Source of the DNA: Dankookia rubra
GTDB lineage: Bacteria; Pseudomonadota; Alphaproteobacteria; Acetobacterales; Acetobacteraceae
Length of the DNA: 64,000 nucleotides
Direction of reading: 5' to 3'
NCBI RefSeq assembly: GCF_004355005.1
Contig: NZ_SMSJ01000002.1
Coordinates: 232,158 to 296,157, forward strand
A program made the translations under genes and the position numbers. The first letter of the stretch is position 1, and each line of letters begins with the position of its first letter. The notes under the pieces are model-generated. The model saw nothing but the letters and a program-made list of their open reading frames with translations. It was not told the origin of the DNA and ran no database searches. Positions 45,518-54,107 of this stretch are shown piece by piece.

Positions 45518-45694
45518 TTGAATACCCCGATCGCCGAGGATTTTGTCGCCATCCGCGCCCGCCTGCTGGCGATCCGCGACGCCGAGCGCGGCTGGATGGT
45601 GACGCCGGAGCCCGACCGCCCGGCACGGCCAGCCGCGAACCCGCCGGGCGACTTCTACGGCTGGCTGATGAGCGGCTCGCTCTGGGCCGGCTGA
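45518..45694 (+). CDS. Small 58-residue hypothetical protein
   Basis: Starts at TTG 45518 and reads NTPIAEDFVAIRARLLAIRDAE, then GWMVTPEPDRPARP and GDFYGWLMSGSLWAG. The composition is that of a real protein: an amphipathic helix, then a proline-rich linker and a conserved-looking aromatic end. No ATG is available. Function unknown. A strong hairpin terminator follows at 45710. Confidence 0.55.
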   Translation: MNTPIAEDFVAIRARLLAIRDAERGWMVTPEPDRPARPAANPPGDFYGWLMSGSLWAG

Positions 45695-45709
45695 CGCGCC
45701 TGCCTGGAG

Positions 45710-45740
45710 GGCGGCGCCGGCCGGGACCGGCGCCGCCTTT
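45710..45740 (+). terminator. Rho-independent terminator of the 58-residue gene
   Basis: GGCGGCGCCGG and CCGGCGCCGCC make a perfect 11-bp stem with a 6-base loop, followed by TTTCGC. It also lies 9 bp before the end of the convergent GlsB/YeaQ gene. Confidence 0.78.
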
Positions 45741-45748
45741 CGCTCAGC

Positions 45749-46021
45749 TCAGCGCAGCGCGCCGTCGCCGGTGCTCGAACGCCGGGTGACCATGGACCAG
45801 ATGGCCAGCACGACCACCGCCCCGACCACGGCGCCGATGAAGCCGGCCCCTTCGCCGGCACGGTACCAGCCGACCGCCTGGCCCAGATAGGTCGCCACGA
45901 AGGCGCCGACGATGCCGAGCAGGGTGGTGACGATGAAGCCTGCCGGATCGCGGCCGGGATGCAGGAACTTGGCGACGAGTCCCGCCAGGAAGCCGATGAC
46001 AATGGTGCCGATGATACCCAT
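45749..46021 (-). CDS. GlsB/YeaQ/YmgE-family small membrane protein
   Basis: 90 residues with three membrane spans and glycine-rich turns: GIIGTIVIGFLAGLVAKFL, HPGRDPAGFIVTTLLGIVGA, FIGAVVGAVVVLAIW. Members of this family are small inner-membrane stress proteins (often called transglycosylase-associated, without proof). A poor EcfG-like match upstream (GCAAC-N16-GTT, about 46050-46073) might suggest stress control but is weak. Confidence 0.85.
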   Translation of the reverse strand: MGIIGTIVIGFLAGLVAKFLHPGRDPAGFIVTTLLGIVGAFVATYLGQAVGWYRAGEGAGFIGAVVGAVVVLAIWSMVTRRSSTGDGALR

Positions 46022-46221
46022 GCGATGACCCTCCGTTCGCATCCGGATAAACCGCGATCGGGGATCAAGTTGCATGGCCGCGACGAGGCAGGAACTGACC
46101 ATTGGACCAGCCGGCTTGCATCGCCGGCCCCCCATCGTCACATTCCCGGCCGATTTGCCCCCGCCGCGTCGCGGGGACGCCGCCCCGAAGGGTAAGCCAC
46201 CTCGATGAGCCGTACCGCGCC

Positions 46222-48801
46222 ATGATGTTCTTCGCGCGCTGGAAGACCGCCGCCATCCTCGCGGTCTGCCTGCTGGGAGCGCTGGTCTGCGTCCCGAATT
46301 TCTTCCCGAAGTCCGCGCTGCCCGGCTGGGCCCGGCAATTCTCCCTCGGCCTCGACCTGCGCGGCGGCTCCTACCTGCTGCTCGAGGTGGACATGAACGC
46401 GGTGGTGCGCGAGCGGCTGGAAGGCCTGGCCGACGGCGCCCGCACCCGGCTGCGGCAGCAGAACATCGGCTACGTGAACCTGGCCGCCGAGCCGGCCCAG
46501 CGCCGCATCGCCTTCCGCCTGCGCGACCCGTCCCAGGCCGCCGTGGCGACCGGCCAGCTGCGCGAGCTGGCCAACCAGATCCCGACCGGGATCGGCACCG
46601 CGACGCCGGATATCGACGTCGCCGCCGCCCCCGACGGCACCGTCACCGCGACGCTGACCGAGGCCGGGCTGCGGGCCAAGGCCTCCGGCGCCGTGGAGCA
46701 GTCGATCGAGATCGTCCGCCGCCGGATCGACGAGACCGGCGTGGCCGAGGCGCTGATCGCCCGGCAGGGCCAGAACCGCATCCTGGTGCAGTTGCCGGGC
46801 GTCGAGGACCCGAACCGGATCAAGGACCTGCTGGGCAAGACCGCCCGGATGACCTTCCACCTGCTGGACGAGACGGCGAACCCCGCCGCCACCACCCCGC
46901 CGCCCGGGGTGATGTTCCTGACCGGCGAGAGCCGCACCGGGCAGCCCGAGCGCTACGCGGTGCGCCGCCGGGTCGAGGTCGACGGCGCCAACCTGACCGA
47001 TGCGCGCGCCGGGCAGGACAACCGCAATGCCGAATGGGTGGTGAACTTCACCTTCGATTCGATCGGCACCCGCCGCTTCGCCGACGTGACGCGCGCCAAT
47101 GTCGGCCGTCCCTTCGCCATCGTGCTGGACGACAAGGTGATCACCGCGCCCAATATCCGGGAGCCGATCACCGGCGGCCGCGGCCAGATCAGCGGCAGTT
47201 TCAACGCCAAGTCGGCGAACGAGCTGGCGGTGCTGCTGCGCGCCGGCGCCCTTCCGGCGCCGCTGACGGTGGTGGAGGAACGCTCGGTCGGGCCGGAGCT
47301 CGGGGCGGATGCGATCCGCGCCGGCGTGCTGGCGCTGGCGGCCGGCGCCCTCTTCGTCTTCCTCTACATGGGCCTCGCCTACGGCCTGTTCGGCTGGCTG
47401 GCCGACATCGCGCTGCTGATCAACATCATGCTGATGCTGGCGGCGCTCTCGCTGCTCGAGGCGACGCTGACCCTGCCGGGCATCGCCGGCATCGTGCTGA
47501 CCCTCGGCACCGCGCTCGACGCCAATATCCTGATCAACGAGCGCATCCGCGAGGAATACAAGAACGGCCGTCCCGCGCTCTCGGCGCTGGAGGCGGGCTT
47601 CACCAAGGCCTCCGGCACGATCATGGATTCGAACCTGACGAACCTGATCGCCATGGCCTGCCTCTACGGCTTCGGCAGCGGCACGGTGAAGGGCTTCGCG
47701 GTGACGGTGGCGATCGGCACGGTGGTGCAGATGTGGACCGCGACGACGCTCGTGCGGCTCATGGTCTCCTGGTGGTACAGGGCGAAGCGGCCGAAGGAGC
47801 TGCCGGTGCTGGAGAACGGCCGCGGCCTGCTCGGCCGCCTCGCCCGGCCGATGTTCCGCCTGGTGCCGGACGTGACCCACATCCCCTTCATGAAGGGCGC
47901 GCGGGCCGGGCTCATGGTCTCGGCGGTGCTGTCGACCCTGTCGCTGATCGGTGCCTTCTATCCCGGCCTCGAGAAGGGCATCGACTTCAAGGGCGGCATC
48001 ACCATGGAGGTCCGCACGCCGGAGGCGGCGAACCTTGCGGCGCTGCGCGCCAAGGTGGCCGGGCTCGGTCTCGGCGATGTCGGCCTGCAGGAATTCGGCG
48101 CGCCGGACACGGTGCTGGTGCGCCTGCCGGTGCAGGGCGACGAGGCCGGCACCCAGACGGCGGTGAACGCCGTGCGCGCGGCGGTCGAGCAGGTGGCGCC
48201 CGGCACCCGCGTGCTGCGGGTCGAGGCGGTGGGCAACCGGGTCTCGGACGAGCTCTTCATCGGCGGGCTGCTGGCGCTCGGCCTCAGCCTGCTGGCGATG
48301 CTGCTGTACATCTGGTTCCGCTTCGAATGGCAGTTCGCCATCGCCGCGATCGTCACGCTGATCCTCGACACCACCAAGACCGTCGGCTTCATGGTGCTGT
48401 TCGGCGTCGAGTTCAACCTGACCACCGTCGCCGCCATCCTCACCGTCATCGGCTTCTCGGCCAACGACAAGGTGGTGGTCTTCGACCGGATGCGGGAGAA
48501 CCTGCGCAAGTACAAGCAGATGCCGCTGCGCCAGCTGGTCGACCAGTCGATCAACGAGACGCTGAACCGCTCGCTCGGCACCTCGATGACCCTGCTGCTC
48601 TCCGCCGTTCCCCTGGCGCTGTTCGGCGGCGACACGCTGTCGGGCTTCGCCTGGGTGATGCTCTTCGGCATCGTGGTCAGCGCCTCCTCCTCGGTCTTCA
48701 TCGCCGCGCCGATCGTGCTCTTCACCGGGCAGAACCGGATGCGCCGCGGCGAGCCGACGCCGCCCGCCGCCGCCAAGGCGGGCGCCCCGATTGGGGTTTG
48801 A
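46222..48801 (+). CDS. secDF: Protein translocase subunit SecDF (fused)
   Basis: 859 residues containing both partners. SecD half: FSLGLDLRGGSYLLLEVD near residue 37, IVRRRIDETG, ALDANILINERIREEYK. SecF half from about residue 550: GIDFKGGITMEVRT, GFSANDKVVVFDRMRENL. Together 12 membrane spans and two periplasmic domains; it uses the proton gradient to help Sec export. Most alphaproteobacteria have separate secD and secF. I start at ATG 46222 (MMFFARWKTA); the upstream frame is non-coding. Confidence 0.93.
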   Translation: MMFFARWKTAAILAVCLLGALVCVPNFFPKSALPGWARQFSLGLDLRGGSYLLLEVDMNAVVRERLEGLADGARTRLRQQNIGYVNLAAEPAQRRIAFRLRDPSQAAVATGQLRELANQIPTGIGTATPDIDVAAAPDGTVTATLTEAGLRAKASGAVEQSIEIVRRRIDETGVAEALIARQGQNRILVQLPGVEDPNRIKDLLGKTARMTFHLLDETANPAATTPPPGVMFLTGESRTGQPERYAVRRRVEVDGANLTDARAGQDNRNAEWVVNFTFDSIGTRRFADVTRANVGRPFAIVLDDKVITAPNIREPITGGRGQISGSFNAKSANELAVLLRAGALPAPLTVVEERSVGPELGADAIRAGVLALAAGALFVFLYMGLAYGLFGWLADIALLINIMLMLAALSLLEATLTLPGIAGIVLTLGTALDANILINERIREEYKNGRPALSALEAGFTKASGTIMDSNLTNLIAMACLYGFGSGTVKGFAVTVAIGTVVQMWTATTLVRLMVSWWYRAKRPKELPVLENGRGLLGRLARPMFRLVPDVTHIPFMKGARAGLMVSAVLSTLSLIGAFYPGLEKGIDFKGGITMEVRTPEAANLAALRAKVAGLGLGDVGLQEFGAPDTVLVRLPVQGDEAGTQTAVNAVRAAVEQVAPGTRVLRVEAVGNRVSDELFIGGLLALGLSLLAMLLYIWFRFEWQFAIAAIVTLILDTTKTVGFMVLFGVEFNLTTVAAILTVIGFSANDKVVVFDRMRENLRKYKQMPLRQLVDQSINETLNRSLGTSMTLLLSAVPLALFGGDTLSGFAWVMLFGIVVSASSSVFIAAPIVLFTGQNRMRRGEPTPPAAAKAGAPIGV

Positions 48802-49771
48802 GCCGGCCCCGCCGGCCGGTGACCACCCGCCTCGCGGGCCCGGCCGGCGTGCCCTCGGCGCGCTGGCCGCGCTCGGCGTCCTCCCCCGTCGCGGCGTCGC
48901 GGCGGCGCCGGTCGGCCTGCTGATCGGCGGCGCCCCCGGCAGCGCCGCCGATACCTGGGCGCGAGGCTTCGCTCCCTTCCTCGAGCGGCACCTGCCGCGC
49001 GCCGCCGTCGCGGTGGTCAACCGCCCCGGGGAGGCCGGGCTTGCCGCGGTCCGCGCCATCGCCGCCGCGCCGCCCGACGGCCGGCTGATCGCCGCGGTCG
49101 CGGTGCCGCGGCTGCTGTCCCGCGCCATCGAGGTCCGGGCCGAGGACCTGCTCGCGCGGCTCGGCTTCCTGGCCGTGGTGGCGGAGGAGCCGCTGGTGCT
49201 GGTCGGCCAGGCCGGCCGGCTGGACGACCTCGACGCGCTGCGGTCGCTGGGGCGGCAGCCGGTGCTCGGCACGCCGCCGCATGGCAGCGCGGCGCAGCTT
49301 GCCGCCCTGGCGCTCGGCGGCAGCCTGGACTTCGACCTGTTGCCCTTCGCCAGCGCCCCGGCGGCACGCCAGGCAGTGCTCGCGGGCCATATCGCCGGCG
49401 CGCTGCTGCCGCTGCCGGAGGCGATCGCCGCGCTGCGCGACGGCCGGCTCTCGGGCCTCGGCCTGGCGCAGCCGGAGCGCAGCGACCTGTTGCCGGAGGT
49501 GGCGACCTTCACCGAGCAGGGCATCCCGCTGCAGATCGCCGCCTATCGCGGATTTGCCGTGCCGGCGGGCATCGATCCTGCGGTCGTGCTGCCGCTGGTG
49601 GCAGCGCTGAAGGCGGTGGTGGTGGACCCGGAATACGCGGCGCAGGCCCATGCGCAGGGCATCATCCCGCGCTTCATCGGCCAGGCCGCCTGGGAGCCGA
49701 TGCTGCGGCGGATGCTGGCGGAACTCGGCGCCCGCTGGTCGAAGGATCCCTGGACCGCCCGGCATGACTGA
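48791..49771 (+). CDS. Tripartite tricarboxylate transporter substrate-binding protein (Bug family)
   Basis: 326 residues from TTG 48791, which overlaps the secDF end by 11 bp; no other start gives a signal-like N terminus (RRALGALAALGVLPRRGVAAA, Tat-like). Bug features: VGLLIGGAPGSAADTWARGFAPFLER, VVNRPGEAGLAAVRAIA, and LAQPERSDLLPEVATFTEQG. It would bind a carboxylate in the periplasm. No tctA/B lies next to it, so it is an orphan, as many Bug proteins are. Confidence 0.8.
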   Translation: MGFEPAPPAGDHPPRGPGRRALGALAALGVLPRRGVAAAPVGLLIGGAPGSAADTWARGFAPFLERHLPRAAVAVVNRPGEAGLAAVRAIAAAPPDGRLIAAVAVPRLLSRAIEVRAEDLLARLGFLAVVAEEPLVLVGQAGRLDDLDALRSLGRQPVLGTPPHGSAAQLAALALGGSLDFDLLPFASAPAARQAVLAGHIAGALLPLPEAIAALRDGRLSGLGLAQPERSDLLPEVATFTEQGIPLQIAAYRGFAVPAGIDPAVVLPLVAALKAVVVDPEYAAQAHAQGIIPRFIGQAAWEPMLRRMLAELGARWSKDPWTARHD

Positions 49772-49908
49772 CGCCGGGGCCTGCGGGCACGGCCACAACC
49801 GGCAGCGCCAGGGCAGGCTTCTCAAAAAAACGCCTGTTTTGCCATTTCTGGCATGGAGGCGGTCGCGAAAGGGGCTATACCTCCGAACGACGTCACCGGA
49901 AACAAGCC

Positions 49909-50967
49909 GTGCCCGCCAGAGGCGCATCTCCCGTCACCGCGCGTGAGCCAAAGGGTCTGCCGCACGACCAGGACCCGGCCGTCGAGGCGCAAGCCGTTTC
50001 GGCGCCCGCTAGGCTGTCCGCCCGGCTGGCGCAAGCACCGGGCACCCAGGGTCGCCGGGCCCCGACCCGGGATGCTGCCGCCGGTGCGGGGATGCACCGC
50101 CCGGCCGCAAGCCCGGCGCCGGTCTTGACCCACGCCCCCAGCGCCCCGCCGCCGGACCTCGCCGCGCCCTGCCTGATCGCCGGTGGCTCGCCCCCTGCCG
50201 GCGGGGAGGCTGCCGCCCTGCGCGCCGGCCTCGCCCTGGGCGAGATCGGCGTGCACTACCAGCCGGTCGTCCGGCTCGCCGACCGCCGCCCGGTGATGGT
50301 GGAGGCCCTGGCCCGCTGGGACCGGCCGGGCGAGCCGGTCTCGCCCGACACCTTTGTCCCGCTCGCCGAGCGCACCGGCCTCGGCCGCTCGCTCTCGGTC
50401 AGCGTCGCCGGCACGGCGGCGGCGGACATGGCGCGGCTCTGGCCGAGGCTTCGCCTCGGCGTCTCGATCAACCTGCCGCTGGCGCAGCTGCTGCAGCCCG
50501 ACCTGCAATCCTGGCTGCGCCGGGCGCTGGGCCGGCACGGGCTCGGCCCCCGCCAGGTGGCACTGGAACTGACCGAGACCACGCCGGTGCTGGACTTGGC
50601 GCAGCTGCACCGGACGCTGCTGCGGCTTCGGCAGGCCGGCTACCGCGTGCTGCTGGACGATGTCGCGCTGGGGGATGGCCGCACCCGGCTGCACCGCCTG
50701 CCCTTCTCCGGCCTCAAGCTCGACCGCTCGCTGGTCGAGGGACTGCCCTTCACGGCGCATGGCCGGCAGGAGGTGCGCCGGCTGGTGCATGCCGCCGAGG
50801 CGCGCGGCCAGGCGGTGATCGCCGAGGGCGTGTCGGACCGGCGGATCTGGGGGGCGCTCCGCGACCTCGGCGTGCATTACGCCCAGGGCTATGCGGTGGG
50901 CCGGCCGCTGCCGGCGGCGGCGCTGCCGGGCTGGTGGGCCGGCTGGCGCGGCGGGCGGGTGGCATAA
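49909..50967 (+). CDS. EAL-domain protein, possibly a c-di-GMP phosphodiesterase
   Basis: 352 residues from GTG 49909; ATG 50091 would remove a ~60-residue Pro/Ala-rich tail and is also plausible. The EAL domain covers about residues 100-345: YQPVVRLADRRPVMVEALARW, SINLPLAQL, ELTETTPV, LLDDVALGDGR, LKLDRSLVEG, IAEGV. The EAL and the two aspartates are kept, but loop 6 is DDVALG instead of DDFGTG, so activity may be reduced or lost. No GGDEF partner domain. Confidence 0.82.
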   Translation: MPARGASPVTAREPKGLPHDQDPAVEAQAVSAPARLSARLAQAPGTQGRRAPTRDAAAGAGMHRPAASPAPVLTHAPSAPPPDLAAPCLIAGGSPPAGGEAAALRAGLALGEIGVHYQPVVRLADRRPVMVEALARWDRPGEPVSPDTFVPLAERTGLGRSLSVSVAGTAAADMARLWPRLRLGVSINLPLAQLLQPDLQSWLRRALGRHGLGPRQVALELTETTPVLDLAQLHRTLLRLRQAGYRVLLDDVALGDGRTRLHRLPFSGLKLDRSLVEGLPFTAHGRQEVRRLVHAAEARGQAVIAEGVSDRRIWGALRDLGVHYAQGYAVGRPLPAAALPGWWAGWRGGRVA

Positions 50968-50982
50968 CCGCAGGCAGGGTCA

Positions 50983-51006
50983 GGATGGGAAAGGCATTCC
51001 CACCCC
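50983..51006. repeat. Paired-hairpin element, copy 3 (one hairpin only)
   Basis: TGGGAA and TTCCCA enclose AGGCA; on the minus strand the core reads GGGTGGGAATGCCTTTCCCA and is preceded by GGGGTTCGGGG-like sequence, as in hairpin B of copy 1. Only one hairpin remains. Convergent genes flank it. Confidence 0.55.
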
Positions 51007-51019
51007 GAACCCCGCCCGT

Positions 51020-52186
51020 TCAGCCATAGACCTTGCGATAGAGCGCGATGATCTGCGCCTCGTCCGGCACGCGCGGATTGTTCGCCGGGCTGCCGGAGGC
51101 CAGCGCCTGCTTCGCCATGAGCGGCAGCAGACGCTCCCACTGCGCGGCGGCGATCCCGTGCCCCTTCGGCGTCGGCACGCCGAGCTCCTGGTTCAGCGCC
51201 CGCAGCTCCTCCAGCAGCTTCGAGCCGGCCACTTGGTCGGCATCCTCCAGCGTGGCGACACCCATGGCTCGGGCGGCTTCGGCATAGCGCGGCAGCGCGT
51301 CGTTCAGGCCGAACTCGGTCACCGCCGGCAGCAGCATGGCGTTGGACAGCCCGTGCGGCACGTGGAAATGCGCGCCGATCGGCCGCGACATGCCATGCAC
51401 CAGCGCGACCGAGGAGTTCGAGAAGGCCAGGCCGGCCTGCATGGCGCCGAGCATCATCGCCTCCCGCGCCGCCGCGTTCTTCGGCTGGTGATAGGCGATC
51501 CGAAGGTGCCGGCCGATCAGCCGCATGGCCGAGAGCGCCAGGCTGTCCGCATGCGGGTTGGCCCGCTTCGACACATAGGCCTCGAGCGCATGAGTCAGGC
51601 TGTCGATGCCGGTATCGGCGGTGGTCCGCTGCGGCACGCTGTAGGTCAGCTCGTAGTCGACGATAGCGGCCAGCGGCAGGGCGCCGAGCCCGGCGACCAG
51701 CATCTTCTCGTCGGTCCCGGTATCGGTGATGACGGTGAAGCGCGTGGCCTCGGACCCGGTGCCGGCGGTGGTCGGGATGCAGATGACGGGCACGGCGCCG
51801 CGGTCGGCCTGGGCGGGGACCTTGAACTCCCGCATCCTTTGGCCGGGCGCCGCGGCGGCGAGGATGGCGATGGCCTTCGCCGTGTCCATCGGGCTGCCGC
51901 CGCCGAAGCCGATGAGGCAGTCGTAGTCGCCGGCGCGGAAGGCGGCGACGCCCGCCTCGACCACCGTGTCGGTCGGGTCGGGCACCGTCTCGGCGAAGAC
52001 CGCCGGATCGAGCCCGGCGGCGCGCATGGGGTCGAGGCAGCGGTCCACGGTGCCGGAGGAGAGCATCCAGGGGTCGGTGACGACCAGCGGCCGGGACAGG
52101 CCGAAGAGGCCGAGCACCTCGGCGATCTGGCCGACGCTGCCGCCGCCGATGCGCATCAGGCGCGGCGAGACGATGGTTGCGGTCAT
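51020..52186 (-). CDS. Iron-containing alcohol dehydrogenase
   Basis: 388 residues of the Fe-ADH family (maleylacetate reductase/1,3-propanediol dehydrogenase type). NAD motif GGGSPMDTAKA, and the metal ligands in TGIDSLTHALEAYVS, ALVHGMSRPIGAHFHVPHG and SNAMLLP. It oxidises or reduces short alcohols and aldehydes. ATG 52186. Stands alone near the catabolic region, so a supporting role there is possible. Confidence 0.88.
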   Translation of the reverse strand: MTATIVSPRLMRIGGGSVGQIAEVLGLFGLSRPLVVTDPWMLSSGTVDRCLDPMRAAGLDPAVFAETVPDPTDTVVEAGVAAFRAGDYDCLIGFGGGSPMDTAKAIAILAAAAPGQRMREFKVPAQADRGAVPVICIPTTAGTGSEATRFTVITDTGTDEKMLVAGLGALPLAAIVDYELTYSVPQRTTADTGIDSLTHALEAYVSKRANPHADSLALSAMRLIGRHLRIAYHQPKNAAAREAMMLGAMQAGLAFSNSSVALVHGMSRPIGAHFHVPHGLSNAMLLPAVTEFGLNDALPRYAEAARAMGVATLEDADQVAGSKLLEELRALNQELGVPTPKGHGIAAAQWERLLPLMAKQALASGSPANNPRVPDEAQIIALYRKVYG

Positions 52187-52421
52187 GGACGCCCTCCCCG
52201 GGTATATGCGGCCCAGCATAGGCCGCCCCGTGGGGGCGGCAAAGCGAGCCTCGGCGGCGTTCCGGCACCGCGACGGCGGCTCGCCGCGCCCGGCTGGCCC
52301 CGGCACGGGCGGCATCGGCGCCGTGGCACGCGGGACGCGGCGTCACGGAATGTGCGGTAGCACGCAGCCATCCGCCGCTCCGCGTGTTGTATCCTGGACG
52401 CGGCGCAGGGAGGATGGAGCC

Positions 52422-52634
52422 ATGACCGACATGCCGGCACGGCGACGCCGCCCCGCCGCTGCCACCCCTTGCCAGCCGGAAGACGATGCCTTCGACCTTT
52501 GGCTGACGGCCAGCCTGCGCGATGCCTTCGACCAGGTCGCGTCCGAGCCGGTCCCGGAGGACCTGCTGCGGATGATCGAGGAGGACCGTGCCGAGCGCGA
52601 GAGGCTGCGCAAGCGGCGGCGCGGCGAGGGCTGA
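52422..52634 (+). CDS. NepR-like anti-sigma factor homologue
   Basis: 70 residues. The segment LWLTASLRDAFDQVASEPVPEDLLRMIEE matches the NepR pattern (LR-x2-F-x2-V-x2-EP(I/V)P-x2-L), with a basic tail. NepR binds the stress sigma factor EcfG and is itself captured by PhyR. Here no ecfG, phyR or kinase gene lies near, which is unusual. GGATGGAG precedes the ATG. Confidence 0.65.
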   Translation: MTDMPARRRRPAAATPCQPEDDAFDLWLTASLRDAFDQVASEPVPEDLLRMIEEDRAERERLRKRRRGEG

Positions 52635-52644
52635 GCCCCCCGCC

Positions 52645-54078
52645 CTAGCTCCAGCGGAAGGTCGAGGGCGCGATCTGCTCGGCCGGTCGATGTGCCCAGT
52701 CCAGTTCCGGCACCCGTGCCTCGATCCGCTTCTGCGCCTCGTGCAGGTGGGCGGCGGCGGCGCGGTAGTCCATCGTCAGCACCTCGCCGTTCTCCACCAC
52801 CTTCTGCCCGTCGACGTAGACCGCGCGGACCGCGCGGTCGCCGGCGGCATAGATCAGCGACCGCAGCGGGTCGCGGGCCGGGCGCATCATCGGATGGGTG
52901 ATGTCGACGAGGACGATGTCGGCGCGGCAGCCGGCGGCCAGCCGGCCGATGTCGTCGCGGCCGAGCGCCCTGGCGCCGCCCGTCGTCGCCGCCTCGAAGA
53001 GTTCGGTCGTGGTCAGGCTGCGCGGGTCGGTCGCCTGGGTGCGGGCGAGGTAGGCCGCGAGCCGCATCTCGTCCAGCATGTTGTGCGGGTAGGTGTCGGT
53101 GCCGAGGCCCATGTTCACCCCGCGCCGCTTGTAGCGGCCGAGATGCTTCAGGGTGATCCCGCGCCGGGCGAAGACGGTCGGGCAATGGGCCACGGTGGTG
53201 CCGGTCTCGGCCAGGATGTCGAGGTCGCGCTGGGTATGCCAGGGCGTGCTCGGATGGTCGTCGAGGAAGATCCCGTGGCCGATGATGCTGCGCTCGCCGA
53301 GCAATCCCTGCTCGTGCAGCCAGCCGATCGGCGTCGCGCCGTGCCGGCGGGTGATCTCGTGGAACTCGCTCACCGCCTGCGCCGCGTGGATCTGCCAGGA
53401 GACGCCGCGGCGGCGGGCCTCCTCGCGGCTGTCCTTCAGCAGCTCCGGCGTGCAGGTGTCGATCTGCGCCGGGACCACCATGCCGAAGAGGCGGCCAGAT
53501 TCATGCTGCTCGGAACGCTCGATCAGCGTCATCGCCTCGGCGAAGGCCTTCTCCCCGGCCTTCTCGTCCCAGGCGTATTCCACGACATGGCCGTTCTTCG
53601 TGTACCAGCGGGCCGAGCGGAACATCGGCGCGATGCAGACCCGCATGCCCGACTCGCCCAGCAGGTCGAGCCAGCCGGGATGCGCCATGGAGAGGTCGGC
53701 GAGCGTGGTGACGCCGGAGAGCAGCAGCTCGGAGAGCGCGACGCGGACGCAGCTCGGCACCGCCTCCGCATCGGCGCGGAAGACGGGGAGGTATTCGTAG
53801 AGCGAGGAGTTGTAGAGCCCGGGCGTCCCCACCTCGTCGGTGAAGCCCTTGTTCATGGGCTCGGAGGACGGGTGGGAATGGATGTTGACCAGCCCCGGCA
53901 TGACCATCAGGCCGGTGCCGGAGATGGTCTCCTCCGCCGGCCCCGCATAGTCGCGGCCGGCGAAGACCAGCCTGCCGTCCTCGAAGGCGATGTCGGCATT
54001 GGCGACATAGGCGTGCTGCTTGGCCGCGGCATCCCAAAGGATGGCGACGTCGGCGTTGCGGATAAGCGTGGTCGGCAT
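52645..54078 (-). CDS. Amidohydrolase, TrzA/MtaD-type deaminase or chlorohydrolase
   Basis: 477 residues with the metal-binding pattern of cytosine-deaminase-like amidohydrolases: NIHSHPSS, QIHAAQAVSE, IGHGIFLDDH and LGTDTYPHNML. Family members deaminate 5-methylthioadenosine, guanine or triazines. It follows the class II aldolase gene at 30 bp on the same strand, suggesting a two-gene catabolic unit. Confidence 0.85.
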   Translation of the reverse strand: MPTTLIRNADVAILWDAAAKQHAYVANADIAFEDGRLVFAGRDYAGPAEETISGTGLMVMPGLVNIHSHPSSEPMNKGFTDEVGTPGLYNSSLYEYLPVFRADAEAVPSCVRVALSELLLSGVTTLADLSMAHPGWLDLLGESGMRVCIAPMFRSARWYTKNGHVVEYAWDEKAGEKAFAEAMTLIERSEQHESGRLFGMVVPAQIDTCTPELLKDSREEARRRGVSWQIHAAQAVSEFHEITRRHGATPIGWLHEQGLLGERSIIGHGIFLDDHPSTPWHTQRDLDILAETGTTVAHCPTVFARRGITLKHLGRYKRRGVNMGLGTDTYPHNMLDEMRLAAYLARTQATDPRSLTTTELFEAATTGGARALGRDDIGRLAAGCRADIVLVDITHPMMRPARDPLRSLIYAAGDRAVRAVYVDGQKVVENGEVLTMDYRAAAAHLHEAQKRIEARVPELDWAHRPAEQIAPSTFRWS

Positions 54079-54107
54079 CCCGGGCGCGATCCTTCTCGGG
54101 GTTCGGG

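Noticed and set aside
46050-46073. EcfG (general stress) promoter for the GlsB/YeaQ gene
   Set aside because: GCAAC-N16-GTT differs from GGAAC-N16-CGTT at key bases; too weak to list.
46138-49524. Long open frame opposite secDF
   Set aside because: Pure codon-bias shadow; SecDF is certain on the other strand.
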